From Perognathus longimembris pacificus (lineage: Eukaryota > Chordata > Mammalia > Rodentia > Heteromyidae): 64,000 bases of DNA. Shown piece by piece: positions 34,501-49,500 of this stretch. The stretch's first letter is position 1, and each line of letters begins with the position of its first letter. Below the pieces are notes generated by a model that saw only the letters and a list, made by a program, of their open reading frames with translations, was not told where the DNA came from and made no database searches. The stretch spans positions 874,755 through 938,754 of the forward strand of contig NC_063175.1 in assembly GCF_023159225.1 (NCBI RefSeq). Reading direction: 5' to 3'. The translations under genes were made by a program, and so were the position numbers.

Positions 34501-37500
34501 TCTGTATATCCATTGTTAGATTTATCAAAGCTGGGTGCCAATGGCTTATACATGTAATATTAGTTATTCAGGAGGCTGAGATTTGGGGATCTTGGTTTAA
34601 AATCAGCCATAGCAGATAAATCAGAGCCTCTTATATCCAATTAACCAGCAAAAGGCTACATAAGTAGAGCATGGAAGTAGAGGTGTAACTTAAATGGTAG
34701 AGTGCCAACTTTGGGTGAAAAAGCATTGAGTTCAAGCCCCAGTGCTAGCACAAACAAACAACAACAGAAAGACTTATCAGGAGACATTAAGGAACTAGAG
34801 ATATGACTCAAATAGTATAACACTAGCAGTGAGTAAAAAAAAAAAAACAATGAGTGACAGTGTGAGGCCCTGAGTTCAAACTAAAAATAAAGTACATTAA
34901 ATATACATTAAGAAGGCATTAGACATTGCTGGCAAACAGCCATGCTTACTCCTGCCTGCCCCAGAAATCTTGAGATCTAAGATATAAAACCTAGGGCTCC
35001 CTCCCTTCCTTATATGAGTGAATGAGTTTCTTAGACTTTAAATATTTGTCCTACTTTATGCATGATACTTCTTGCAAAGAGTCATAAAAAACTTTGTTGC
35101 AACATGAATTTTTCTCAACTTTTCTGTTTATTTCTATTAGTTCAACGGTGGGATGGAATTTTTATTTATTTTTTTTGTGCCAGTTTTGGGGCTTGAACTT
35201 GGCCTGGACACTATCACTGAGCTTTTTGGTTTAAGGCTAATGTTCTACCACTTCAACCACAGCTCCACTCTGGCTTTCATGTTGCTAAATTGGAGCTAAG
35301 AGTCTCATGGACTTAACTTTGCAAGCTCGTTTTGAACCATGATTCTCAGATCTCAGCTTCCTGAGTAGCTAGAATGTGAGCCACTGGTGCCCAGCAGGAA
35401 TTTTTTGAAATGTGTTTTTCTTGAAGTGTCAGGGCAGGGCATGTGATAGGACTTGGGGAGGGTTTTCTATGCCACTTCACCTACAGGGTGTGTGGTTCTG
35501 GAGACCCATGATTATTTGAGGGTGGAGGCTGTGATCACAAGAGCTCTCCTTGCCTGCAGTAGTGCCCATCCCTCTTGCTGAAGAGCTGACCTCCCCACCA
35601 CAAAACATGCTGCCAGCTGAACATGGAAAATGTGGAATGGCTGTAATTGCTTACGTAGTTTTAATTGCTCATTAATCATGCTAACAAGCCCAGAGTGCTG
35701 GTTTTTTGCAACGTGTTTAGTAATTAAAAGACCAGGAGTGACATAGGGTATTGGGGGTGGGGTAAAATGAAGTGAAGAAAACCCAGAATGTATAACGCAG
35801 GAGGAAAATGGGGGAGGATAATAGGATTTGCTTGTCTCCTTCCTGACATCAAATGCATTTTTACATAACCTCTCACAACCATTAGTCCTAAGCTGAGAAC
35901 ATCATAGCTCTCAGCTCCCTGGGAAGGGCATCAGTCCCTCAAAGTCCCCTTTTTGGTTTTCAGGGCATGTCCACTTACATGGTTCTTCTTACATCTAGAC
36001 AAAAAAAAATATATATACAAAAAAAGAAGACATTAAAGGACTGAGACATATCTAAATGTATTGTTATAGAAATAACAAAAGAAAATGAGCTGTGTTGGTA
36101 ATTTACATCTGTAACCCTAGCTACTCAGGAGGCTGAGATCTGAGGATTGTGGTTCAAAGCCAGCCAGGCAGGAAAGTCTGTGAGACTCTTTATCACCAAT
36201 CAATTACCAAAAAGCTGGAAGTGGAGCTACTGTTGAACTGGTAGCGCACTAGCCTTGAACAAAAAAGCTCAAGGACAGTGCACAGGCTGTGAGTTCAAGC
36301 CCTAGGACCAGCGCACAAAATATTTTGTTATAAGTATCTTGTAAGATTTCATACCAGTCTTACCTTCTGACCCAGGGTGCTTTCCTGCTCATTGGTATTG
36401 AAGACAGTAACATTTTCCAAGTTAAACTGACTCTGTAAGTTAAGTCCTATTTAAAAGAAAAGTTTATTTTTCAATGCAAATCCACTACATCTAAATCCAA
36501 AACAAATGAAATGTTAAATCCATAATTTAGCAAAATACCACACTTGTACATAAATTATCATCACAATAGGTCATCTTTTTTTTGAGACAATCTTGCTATG
36601 TGGCTCAGGATGGCCTGGCACTATGTAATCCAGGTTGGTCTCAAACGGTCTATTCTCCTGCCTCACCCTCCTGAGTGTTGCAATTATAGACATGAACCAC
36701 TACTTCCAGCTCAGATGATCCCTTTTCATTAATGACTACTCAAGAACAAAACCATACAATGCAAAATAGAGCATATATAATTCCACTAAGGAATAAATTT
36801 AAATTATATCAATTGAACTAGGGTATATAGCAAATAAGTAAATATATCATAATTAAAGCTAACTAAAACCATGTTTCTTACTGTCAGAGAACTAAAGAGT
36901 CTAGTTTGAGACCTTCATAAGGAAGGATTACAGTTTGAGGCCAGCCAAGCAAAAAGGTGGGAAGACCCTATCTCAAAGAACAAGCCAAGTAAGTGTTGGC
37001 ACATGCTAGTAACCTCCCACAACTTGGAAGGTGGAAACAGGAGGACCACAGTCTAAGGCCTGCTAAGATGAAAATTGTACTTGAATACTCTACTTGAAAA
37101 GTATCTAAAGCAAAAAGGACTGGAGGCATGGCTCAAGTGATATAGAGTTCACATACTTACCTTTAACTTCTCTGACAGTAAGAAATGTGGTTTTCAGAAA
37201 CTATATTTATTTATACATTGTTGAACTGATGCAATTTATATTTATTCCTTAGTGAAATTATACTCTGTATTGTATTGTGTCAATTTGTTCTTGAATAGCA
37301 TTACATAAAAAGAATCAAATTCTGGGAGTGGTGGTTCATGTCTGTAATCCCAGCACTCAGGAGGCAAGGTACTGAGTTCAAATTCTATTAGTGTTAAAAA
37401 AAGAAAAGTTAACATTAACCTAAGCATGCCAGCAGACATTGTTATTCCAACTATATGGGAGGTGAGGTAAAGAGGACTGAATTTGAGGCCAAATTGGGTT

Positions 37501-40500
37501 TAAAAAGACCTTGGAAGGAAAAGAGGAAGGAAAGGAGAGAAGAGGAGAGAAGGGGAAAGAGGAAAGGGAAGGGAGGGAAAAAGAACAATAAGTAAAACAA
37601 ACAAACAAAAAAGACATTAATGAATAAAAGGACTTACAAACAGCACCAAGGCTCTACAGGGCAATTATCTTGATATTTTAAAGATATAAAGAAGGTAAGT
37701 TGCCAATTCAATAGGAAAAGAATAGTTTTTCAAAAATTAGTGCAAAGACAATTAAGTATCCATGCAAAGAACCTGAATCTCTACATAACATCATATAAAA
37801 ATCAATTCAAAATGAATCCAGAGATAAAATTCAGGAAAACATAGGAACAAAACTATGTGACCTATGGCAAGGTAGTAGTTTAGATAAGACACCAAAAAAG
37901 TATAAGAAACAAAAGGAAATAGATAAATCTCATTGAAATTTAAAACTTTCGTGTGCTATAAATAACATGATCAAGAGAACAAATAGATAGTAAGGAGGTG
38001 TAGCTTAATGTTAGAGTATGGGCTCAGCATGTTCCAGGCCTTGGGTTCAATTCCCACAATCAGTAGGGACTGAACTCCCATAGCCATCTCAAGAAAATTT
38101 TGTAAATTATACATCTGTTAAGGGTCTATCTAGTATCTAGAATACAAAATAAGTACAACTTAGCAATAAAAATACTAATTACTTAAGCAGGAAAAGATAG
38201 GAATATATCTAAAAAAGACATATAAATGGCCAATAAACATTTGAAAGTGTTTAACACAAACAGTTACTAGGGAAATGTAAATAAAAACCATGAGATATCA
38301 CTTTATACTAACATGACAAAAGCCAGTAACAACAGGATAGGACCAAACTAGAATCTACACGCATTACTATAGGACTGAGAGTCTCATTACAAAACAAATA
38401 GGTCTTCACATTTAGAGTTACTATGACTCCACAATGTTTCCCTCTTACCTCCTCTCTTGACAAACACACACACAATCTCTCTCTTCAGGAAAAATTCAAA
38501 CTTAACAGTTAGAAGGTAACCTAGCATTTCCACTTTGAGTATATATCCAAAAGAAACAAAACGAGGGCTGGGAATATGGCCTAGTGTTAAGAGTGCTTGC
38601 GTCCTATACTTGAAGCCCTTGCTGGGAATATGGCCTAGTGGTAAGAGTGCTTGCCTCCTATACTTGAAGCCCTTGGTTCAATTCCCCAGCACCACATATA
38701 TAGAAAACGGCCAGAAGTGGCGCTGTGGCTCAAGTGGCAGAGTGCTAGCCTTGAGCAAAAAGAAGCCAGGGACAGTGCCCAGACCCTGAGTTCAAGCCCC
38801 AGGACTGGCCAAAAAAAAAAAAAAAAAAAGATACAAGCCAGGCGCTGGTGGCTCACACCTGTAATCCTAGCTACTCAGGAGGCTGAGATCTGAGGATCCC
38901 AGTTTGAAGCTAGCCCAGGCAGGAAAGTCCATGAAACTCATAAAAAAAAGTGGAACAACCCAATCTATCAAATGGTAAATAACCAAAATCTAGTATACTT
39001 ATAGCTAAGAATGTGGTATCATTTATATAATGTGGTATCATTACAAAAGGAAGGAAGTAATGATATATGCTATCACATAAATAACTCTGAAAACATTACG
39101 CTAAATGAAATTAGTCACAAAAGAACACATACTGTTATCCTAATTATGTTACATGCCCAGAATTGAAAAACTTGTGAGAATTAATTTAAGCATAGCTCAG
39201 GTGGTAGAGCACCTGCCCAGTTAAGTATGAGGTTATGAGTTCAAACCCTAGTGCTGTCAAAAGAAAATTTAAAAGTTGACTAATGGTTGCTTAGGGCTTG
39301 AGGAAGAGAGTAAGGATGGTGGTGAGTGGGGAATGACAGCTAACGAGTACAGATTTATTTTTATATTTTCTTCTCTCCTTCTCCCCTGGCATTGGGAAAC
39401 AGGGACACACAAAGAGCTTGCAAACATTATTGGGGAGTAAGAAACTAAAATGTTTAACAGCAGACTAATAAAAAGTTCTCCTGAGGGGCTGGGGATATGG
39501 CCTAGTGGTGAGAGAGCTTGCCTCGTATACATGAGGCCCTGGGTTCGATTCCCCAGCACCACATATACAGAAAACGGCCAGAAGTGGCGCTGTGGCTCAA
39601 GTGGCAGAGTGCTAGCCTTGAGCAAAAAGGAAGCCAGGGACAGTGCTCAGGCCCTGAGTCCAAGGCCCAGGACTGGCCAAAAAAAAAAAAAAAAAAAAGT
39701 TCTCCTGAAAATGAAAAATATGACATAACTAAAAAAAATTCCTCTGCCAGCAGATATTAACAGCTGAAAAAGTAGTTACCTGGAAAAGTTAAGAAAATTA
39801 CTCAAAATGTCATGGAGAGAAACCAATAGATTTTTTTTTTTTTTTGCCAGTCCTGGGGCTTGAACTTGAGGCCTGGGCACTGTCCCTGAGCTTCTTTTGC
39901 TCAAAGCTAGCACTCCACCACTTGAGCTACAGTGCCACTTCTGGCTTTTTTTCTGTTTATGTGGTACTGAGGAATCGAACCCAGGGCGTCATGCATGCTA
40001 GGCAAGCATTCTACCACCACATTCCCAACCCCTAGATTTTTAATTATAAAGAAAAAGTGACAGATACAGGGAGGATATAATGTATACTTAATCAGACATT
40101 TAAGAAGAGAAAAAACATACACAATATTTGAAGAGATAATGGCTACACTTATTACAAACTGAATAAGCAACCCTAATCTACAGACTTAAATGTCCACAAT
40201 CCTAAACATGATAAATAAAAATGCCACCTATAAATACATAACTAAAGAAAACCAAAGAAAAAGAAAATTTAGATCAGAGAAAAAAAATTTATAGTTGTCC
40301 TCAAAAAAGTCAAGATATCTGTAGCTACTAAGGAGGTGAGATCTGAGGAATGCAGTTCAAAAACAGCCACACAAGGAAAATCTGTGAGACTGTTTCCAAC
40401 TAACCATACATACACAAGTCAGAAGTGGAGCTGGGTCTCAAGTGGTAGAGTGCTAGCCTTGAGCAAAAAAGCTTGGGGAAAGCAGCCATGCCCTGAGTTC

Positions 40501-43500
40501 AGGCTTCAGGAAGGAAAAAAAGAAAAGAAGAAGAACTAGTGATGAGCCAAAGACAATTTTAAAGATTATATCTCACAGGTGGACATTTTTTATTTAGTGT
40601 CAACCTAGAACTGTAAGTTTACCAGACCCATTCTACAAGCAAAAAAGAGAAAGATTTTCAGGCATCAGATACATGCTAAAGAAAAATCTAAGGAAATATT
40701 ATCTGAGATGGAAGGTCAAAAATACAAAAAGTGGGTCTATATTAATCCTGACTATACAAAATAAATAGGAAAGAAAACACAACCTATGTATGGTATGACA
40801 AAAAGAGTGCATATAACCCCCTACAAGCATATGCTATGGGTCATACTATAGGCAAGCACTGTTGAAAGCTCTTCATATATTCTAATTTATTAATCCTTCC
40901 AAGAATATATAAAGCAGCTGGGCGGTGCCAGTGGCACACACCTATAATCCTAGCTTCTCAGAGGCTAAGATCTGAGGATTGTGGCAGCCTGGGCAAGAAA
41001 GTCTCCGTGAGTCTCCTATCTCCAATTAACCACTCAAAAACCAGAAGTGGCACTGTGGCTCACTTGGTAGAGTGCTAGCCTCGAGCACAGAAAGGCTCAG
41101 GGACAGCACCCAGACCCTAGGATCATGCCCCACAACCGACAAAAAAAAAAAAAAAAAAAAAGAATATATAAAGCAGATGGTTCCCTAGTCTTGTATTAAA
41201 TTAGGGAAAAATTGAAGTAAAGAAATATTAAAATCTGGTACGAAAAGAATTGCAGACAGTAAGGCTTTGGAAAACTGGCTGTGTTCCATTTCTGGAGCTG
41301 GACAACAGTGGTTATACAAAGTTTGTTTAATAACTATTATATTCTACATTTGCTCTCTATATATTTCCATGAGTGTATTCTACAAAATTTCATAAAAATA
41401 AAAAAAAAACAAAGGAGGGCTGGGGATATAGCCTAGTGGCAAGAGTGCCTGCCTCGGATACACGAGGCCCTAGGTTCGATTCCCCAGCACCACATATACA
41501 GAAAAACGGCCAGAAGGGGCGCTGTGGCTCAAGTGGCAGAGTGCTAGCCTTGAGCAAGAAGAAGCCAGGGACAGTGCTCAGGCCCTGAGTCCAAGCCCCA
41601 GGACTGGCCAAAAAAAAAAAAAAAAACAAAGGAGAGGAAGTAACTATGACTTAACAGTAGTGACTAAAGGAGAAAGTGGCAATGGAAAAATTGGCTTACA
41701 TTATGAAATGAAATATAGACAGGATAGTTCATATATACATATTTCAGTGTGATTCAACTGCACATCATTAATAAGCTTTGAACTTTAAAAGATCAATGAT
41801 CAAGGATTAGTTATACAAGTAAAACAAAATAAGCTAACAATTTCTATGCCATCTTTCAGTTTTCTATAAGCATTTTTCTTATGATAAATTTTGATCCATT
41901 AAGAACTGAAAAAAGGAGACTTCCGGGAAGACAGCAACTCAACAACTTAAGGAAGCACCTTAATCTCCTCGAAAGAGAACAAGCCAAACCCCAAGTCAAT
42001 AGACGGGAGCAAGTAATTAAAATCAAATCAGAATTAAATGAATTAGAGACAAAAAAAAACATCGAAAGAATCAACAAAACAAAGAGTTGGTTCTTTGAAA
42101 AAATTAACAAGATAGACAGACCCCTAGCAAACCTGACCAAAAAATGAAAGCAGCAAACCCAGATAAACAAGATCAGAGATAAAACAGGTAACATCACCAC
42201 AGAAACAAACAAAATTCAGAACGCAATAAGGGACTATTTTGCAAACCTTTATGCCAACAAATTTGAGAACCTGGAAGAAATGGATGATTTCCTAGAAAAA
42301 ATTGATATCCACCAACTCAACCATGAAGATTTAAAACTTCTGAAAAGACCCATATCCAGCATTGAAATAGAAACGGCAATAAGTGATCTCCCATCTAAGA
42401 AAAGCCCAGGTCCACATGGATTCACAGCACAATTCTACAAGGTCTTCAAAAGAGAACTCACACCAATATTTCTCAAACTCTTCAATGAAATTGAAAGAGA
42501 AAGTTCACTACCAGACACATTCTAAGAAGCCAGTATAACCCTCATCCCAAAACCAGAGAAGGACTCATCACAGAAAGAGAACTATAGACCGATTTCCCTG
42601 ATGAACACAGATGCAAAAATCCTCAACAAAATTCTGGCCAACTGACTTCAACAGGTCATCAAAAAAATCATACACCACGATCAAACTGGATTTATCCCAG
42701 GGATGCAAAGTTGGTTCAATATACGCAAGTCGATTAATGTAATCCACCACATCAACCGGAGCAAGGTAAAGAACCATATGGTTATACCTCTGGATGCGGA
42801 AAAGGCCTTCGATAAAATCCAGCACCCATTTACGCAAAAAGCCTTGGAAAAACTGGGATTCCAGGGAACACTCCTGAATTTAATAAAGGCAGTCTATGAC
42901 AAACCAACAGCAAGTATAATTCTCAAAAGTGAAAAACTAAAGCCATTCCCTTTAAAATCAGGAGCAAGACAGGGATGTCAGCGCTCTCCCCTTCTCTTCA
43001 ACATAGTACTAGAATTCCTAGCCAGAGCAATTAGGCAAGAAGAAAATATAAAGGGGATCCAAATAGGAAAAGATGAAGTTAAACTTTCTCTCTTCGCAGA
43101 TAACATGATCCTATACCTAAAGAACCCCACAGACTCTACTCCCAAGCTACTAAAGCTGATCCAAAACTTTGGCAAAGTTGCAGGATATAAAATAAACCCT
43201 CAAAAAAATCAATGGCATTTCTATATGCTAATGACCCGAATGCCGAGGCTGAGATCAGGAAAGCAACTCCTTTTGCAATAGCCTCAAAAAACATAAAATA
43301 CCTGGAAATGACCTTAGCAAAAGAAAAGAAAGACCTCTATGATGAGAACTTTAAAAACATCAAAAACGAAATTAAGGCAGAACTAAGGAAATGGAAAAAC
43401 CTCCCATGCTCCTGGATTGGGAGGATTAATATAATCAAAACGGCAATACTGCCAAAGGCTATCTACAAATTCACTGTAATACCGATTAATATCCCAACAC

Positions 43501-46500
43501 CATTTTTTAATGAAATAGAGGAAGCAATCCAGAAATTTATATGGAACAATAAAAGACCCAGAATAGCAAAAACAACCCTAAGCAGAAACAACAGTGCTGG
43601 AGGAATTAAAATACCCAACTTCAAGCTGTATTATAAAGCTATAGTAATAAAAACAGCTTGGTATTGGCACCAGAACAGGCCTGAAGACCAATGGAACAGA
43701 ATTGAAGACCCAGAAATGAACCCACAGAACTATGCCTACTTAATCTTTGATAAAGGAGCTAAAACAATAGTTTGGAAGAAAGATAGCCTCTTTAACAAAT
43801 GGTGCTGGCAAAACTGGTTCAACACTTGCAACAAACTAAAATTATATCCTCATATATCACCCTGCACCAAAATCAATTCCAAATGGATCAAAGACCTCGA
43901 AATCAAAACAGATACCCTGAAAACACTACAAGAAGGAGGAGGAGAAACACTTGGGCTCCATGGCACAGGACAAAACTTCCTTAACAAAGACCCAGAAATG
44001 ATACAAATCAAGGAAAGGATGGACAAATGGGACTGCATCAAACTGCAGAGCTTCAGCAGGGCAAAGGACATAGCTCGCAAGATAAACAGAAAGCCCACAG
44101 ATTGAGAAAAGATCTTTACCAGCCATACAATGGACAAAGGCCTCATATCTAAAATATATGCAAAACTAAAAAAATTACATTCCTCCAAATCAAAACCCCA
44201 AAGAACCAACAGCCCCCTCAACAAGTGGGCTAATAACTTAAAAAGAGACTTCTCTGATGAGGAAATGAGAATGGTCAAGAGACATATGAAAAAGTGCTCT
44301 ACATCACTGGCCATAAAAGAAATGCAAATCAAAACAACATTGAGATTCCATCTGACCCCGGTAAGAATGTCCCATATCAAGAAAACTAACAACGACACAT
44401 ATTGGAGTGGATGTGGCCAAAAGGGAACCCTACTTCATTGTTGGTGGGAATGTAAACTGGTTCAGCCACGCTGGAAAGCGGTATGGAGATTCCTCAGAAG
44501 GCTAAACATAGAGCTCCCCAATGACCAAGCAGCCCCACTTTTGGGCATCTACCCAAAAGACCACAAACAAGAACACACTAAAGCCACCAGCACAACGATG
44601 TTCATCGCAGCACAATTTGTCATAGCTAGAATTTGGAACCAACCCAGATGCCCCTCAATAGACGAATGGATCAGGAAAATGTGGTACATATACACAATGG
44701 AATTTTATGCCTCTATCAGAAAGAATGACATTGCCCCATTTGTAAGGAAATGGAAGGACTTGGAAAAAATTATACTAAGTGAAGTTAGCCAGACCCAAAG
44801 AAACATGGACTCTATGGTCTCCCTCATAGGGAATAATTAGCACAGGTTTAGGCTAGTCACAGCAGAGGATCACAAGAGCCCAATAGCTACAGCCTTATGA
44901 ACACAAAAGATGACGCTAAGTGAAATGAACTCCACGTTATGGAAACGACTGTGATATCACTGTTGTAATTACTTTCAACATGCGATGTGAAACCGTAGCT
45001 TCTATTATTGATGATCCTCTTGTATGCCCTTCCTGTGGTTGTACCTGCACTATCTCTGTATCTTATCTGAGTACATTGGAAACTGTGTATACAGGTATTA
45101 GAACGAGGAAACTGGTAAGGGAATACCAAAATCGAGAGACACAGGGTAAAAAAGACAAATGATTACAAAAACAATACTTGCAAAACTGTTTAGTGTAAAT
45201 CTACTGAACAACTAACTCATGGGGGGAAAGGGAAAGCGGGAAAGGGGAGGGGGGAATGAGGGAGAAGGTAACAAACAGTACAAGAAATGTATCCACATAC
45301 TCCAAAATAGACCATGTCATAGCCCACACAAAGAACCTCAGCAAATACAAAAGTATTGACGTCATCCCATGTATTATATCTGACCACAGTGGAATAAAGG
45401 TAACCCTCAATAACAACGGTTACCACAGAGGCTATACACATTCTTGGAGGCTAAACCACACACTGTTATCCAACACTTGGGCCACAGACCAAATTAAAGA
45501 TGAAATCAAAGAATTCATAAGCCACAATGACAATGAAAATACATCACAAAGATACCTATGGGACAAAGCTAAGGCAGTACTGAGGGGCAAGATCACTGCC
45601 CTCAGCACTCACATTAAAAGAATGGAAGCAGAGCAGGTGAATAACCTCACGATGAAACTAAAACAACAGGAGAAACAAGAAATGATCGAATCCAAAATGA
45701 CTAGGAGGGAGCTCACAAAGATTAAAGAGACAAATCTGATTGAAAATAGAAAGACCATTCAACAAATAAATAAGACTAAAAGCTGGTTCTTTGAGAAAAT
45801 AAATAAAATTGACAGACCACTCGCAAGACTTACAAAAAAAAGAAGAGAAGAGACTCATATACGTAAAATCAGGGACTCCACCGGAAAAATTATAACAAGT
45901 ACACACGATATTCAAACAATCATAAGGAGCTATTTCCAGAACCTCTACTCAGTAAAAAACAATAATTTTACAGAAATGGATCAATTCTTAGAGAAGTATA
46001 AACTGCCCAAACTGAACCCAGAAGAAATAAATCAACTAAATAAACCAATAAATTACAGCGAGATACAGGGGGTAATCAAGAACCTCCCAACAAAGAAAAG
46101 CTCAGGCCCAGATGGATTCACCAACCAATTCTTTAATACCTTTAGTGAGGAGCTAATACCAATACTCCTCAAACTCTTCCGCGAAATAGAAACAGAGGGA
46201 GAAATCCCAAACTCATTCTATGAAGCTAATATCACACTCATTCCCAAACCAGGCAAAGACCCAACAAAAAAGAGAACTACAGGCCAATATCATTAATGAA
46301 CACAGATGCAAAGCTCCTCAATAAAATATTAGCTAACAGGATCCAGAAACTGATCAAGAAAATTATACATCATGACCAAGTAGGCTTCATCCCTCAGTCA
46401 CAAGGATGGTTCAACATCCGTAAATCAATCAATGTAATTCACCACATCAACAGAACTAAAATCAAGAATCACATTGTTATCTCAGTCGATGCCCAAAAAG

Positions 46501-49500
46501 CCTTTGACAAAATACAACATCCATACTTATTAAAAGCTCTGGAGAGAACAGGAATAGATGGAACATTCCTCAAAACAATAAAAGCCATATACAACAGGCC
46601 AACTGCTAACATCATATTAAATGGAGAGAAACTTAAATCATTCCCCTTAAACTCTGGAACAAGACAAGGATGCCCACTCTCCCCACTTCTTTTCAACATA
46701 GTGCTGGAATCCCTAGCCATAGCAATAAGGCAAGAGGAGGACATCAAAGGGATCCACATCGGCAAGGAAGAAATCAAGTTATCCCTATTCGCAGACGACA
46801 TGATCTTATATCTGAAGGACCCAAAAAACTCAGTACCCAAACTCCTACACCTAATAAACCAATTCGGCAAAGTAGCAGGATACAAAATCAATCCACAAAA
46901 ATCAGCAGCTTTTCTGTACACCAGCAATAGACAAACAGAAAAGGAAATTATGGAAACAATTCCATTTACAGTAGCCAAAAAAAGAATAAAGTACCTAGGG
47001 ATCAACTTAACCAAGGACGTGACGGACCTATTCAATGAAAACTACAAAAATCTAATAAGGGAAATCAAAGAAGACACAAGGAGATGGAAAGACCTCCCAT
47101 GCTCATGGGTAGGCAGAATCAATATAGTGAAAATGGCCATATTGCCCAAATTGTTATACAAATTCAATGCAATACCTATCAAAATCCCAGCCACATTTTT
47201 CACTGAAATAGAGAAACCAATCCATAAATTCATATGGAACAGCAAAAAACCCAGAATAGCCAAAGCAATTCTAGGCAAAAAAAAATAGTGCAGGAGGTAT
47301 CACAATACCAGACTTCAAGCTCTACTACAGGGCCATCATAACAAAAACAGCCTGGTATTGGTATAAAAACAGATTGGAAGACCAATGGATTAGACTTGAA
47401 GATCCAGAAATAAAACCGCACTCTTACAGTCAGCTGATGTTCGACAAGGGAGCTAAAGACATACAATGGAAGAAACACAGCCTCTTCAACTACTGGTGCT
47501 GGGAAAACTGGGCAGCCATATGCATAAAACTCAAAGTAGACACAAGCCTATCACCATGCACCAAGATCTACTCAAAATGGATCAAGGATCTCAATATCAG
47601 ATCTGAATCCTTGAAACTACTGAAGGACAGAGTAGGAAAGACTCTAGAACTTATAGGCACAGGAAGGAACTTCCTGAATATAGTCCCAGGGGCACAACAA
47701 ATAGGGGAGAAACTTGACAAATGGGACTACTACAAATTAAAAAGTTTCTGCACAGCTAAGGACATAGCCACCAAACCAGAAAGACAGCCAACGATATGGA
47801 AAAGAATTTTTACCAGCACAGCAACAAAGGCCTAATATCTGTCATCTACAGAGAACTAAAAAAACTAAGCCCCTCCAAGCCCAATAAACCAATTTGGAAA
47901 TGGGTAAAGGAGCTAAAGAGAGACTTCACAAGAGAAGAAATAAAAATGGCAAAGAAACATATGAGGAAATGTTCAACATCCCTGGTAGTAAAGGAAATGC
48001 AAATAAAAACAACCCTGAGATACCACCTCACTCCAGTTAGAACGGCCTATCCTTTGAACTCAGGCAACAACAAGTGCTGGAGGGGGTGCAGGGAAAGAGA
48101 AACCCTTCTCCATTGTTGGTGGGAGTGCAAATTAGTACAACCACTTTGGAGAACAGTATGAAGGTTTCTCAAAAAGCTCAATATAGACCTACCTATGACC
48201 CGGCCATACCACTCCTAGGCATCTATCCTGAACAGCAGGTCCCAAGATATCAAAGACATTTGTACTTCCATGTTTATTGCGGCACAATTCACAATAGCCA
48301 AAATATGGAAACAACCCAGATGCCCCTCCCCAGATGAATGGATCCAAAAAATATGGTACCTATACACAATGGAATACTACATAGCGATTAGGAATAGTGA
48401 AATATTGTTATTCGCAGGGAATTGGTCAGAACTTGAACAAATAATGTTGAGCGAGACAAGCCTAGAACACAGAAAACAAAGGGGCATGATCTCCCTGATA
48501 TATGACTGTTAAGAAAGGATGACAAAGAGACAGTAGAGACCAGGTCTGTGAAACCAAAAACTGCTTGTCAAATGGTATTTCCCACAGGATTGAGGCAGCG
48601 ACTCAACATTATGTAACTAAAACCAAAGAACTACTCAACATATAAAGGTCAAAAATTGACCTCTCAGTGAATACAATAGCTCAAAAGCTATGTATGTACG
48701 TTCATATAAGACTACTGTCGACATATTGTCTAATATTGACATTACATTTAAAGCCCTAGGAGAATTTTCTTGGGCGTAGGCCACATGGATACTGTATATG
48801 TTCTTTTTTTGGCCAGTCCTGGGCCTTGGACTCAGGGCCTGAGCACCATCCCTGGCTTCTTCCTGCTCAAGGCTAGCACTCTGCCACCTGAGCCACAGCG
48901 CCCCTTCTGGCCATTTTCCATATATGTGGTGCTGGGGAATCGAACCAAGAGCTTCATATGTAGGAGGCAAGCACTCTTGCCACTAGGCCATATTCCCAGC
49001 CCTTGCATATGTTCTTGATACATTGTGTATTGTGTATATGTCTACCTGACCTAGGGAAGGGAAAGAAAAACAGGGTGTAAGATATCACAAGAAATGTACA
49101 CACTGCCCTACTATGTAACTGTACTATTTTTGCACAACACCTTGTCAAAAAATTTATGTTCAATTAATAAATTTAAAAAAAAGAAATGTATCCAATGCCT
49201 AAAGTATGAAACTGTAACTGCTCTATATATCAGTTTGACAATATAAAAATAAAATTGAGAAAAAAAAAGAACTGAAAAAAAAAATCCTGCAAAGAATTTA
49301 ATGTAGAAATGCTTACCTGATTTTTCAGATAGAGGAAAAAGTCTGGCCAAAAAGAGTTGAATTCGTCCACAGAAGACTGTATTCTGGGACTTCGATAATC
49401 TTCTTAGGAGATCTATTAATATATGAAAATGAATGTTACTCAGAAAAGATCATTCTATATTTATTATAACACATAAATTTCTTAACCTATTTGTCCAGAT

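Larger units (their letters stand above)
41915..49266 (+). mobile_element. Older L1 (5'-truncated), split by a younger L1
   Basis: L1 ORF2 remnants from 41920 to 44840, then the 3' UTR to 45295, resuming at 49195-49266 after the younger element. It is flanked by the 14-bp repeat aagaactgaaaaaa at 41901-41914 and 49267-49280. Matching text includes [20 protein letters not shown] and [20 protein letters not shown]. It is dead: stops near 42145, 42523, 42642 and 44103, a frameshift near 43210, and the RT motif FADD is changed to FADN (43093-43104). It lies antisense in THOC1 intron 7. Confidence 0.95.

Noticed and set aside
38535..39760. Recurrent peptide frames such as [15 protein letters not shown] and [12 protein letters not shown]
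   Set aside because: Translations of IDL-Geo SINEs, seen at dozens of sites in both orientations; no coding role.
41881..44840. Several frames of 80-300 codons
   Set aside because: Fragments of the older L1 ORF2 with multiple stops and an altered RT active site.
45256..48512. Long open frames that could be read as genes with RT and nuclease-like sequence
   Set aside because: They are ORF2 of a 5'-truncated, frameshifted L1 retrotransposon, not a host gene or a new system.
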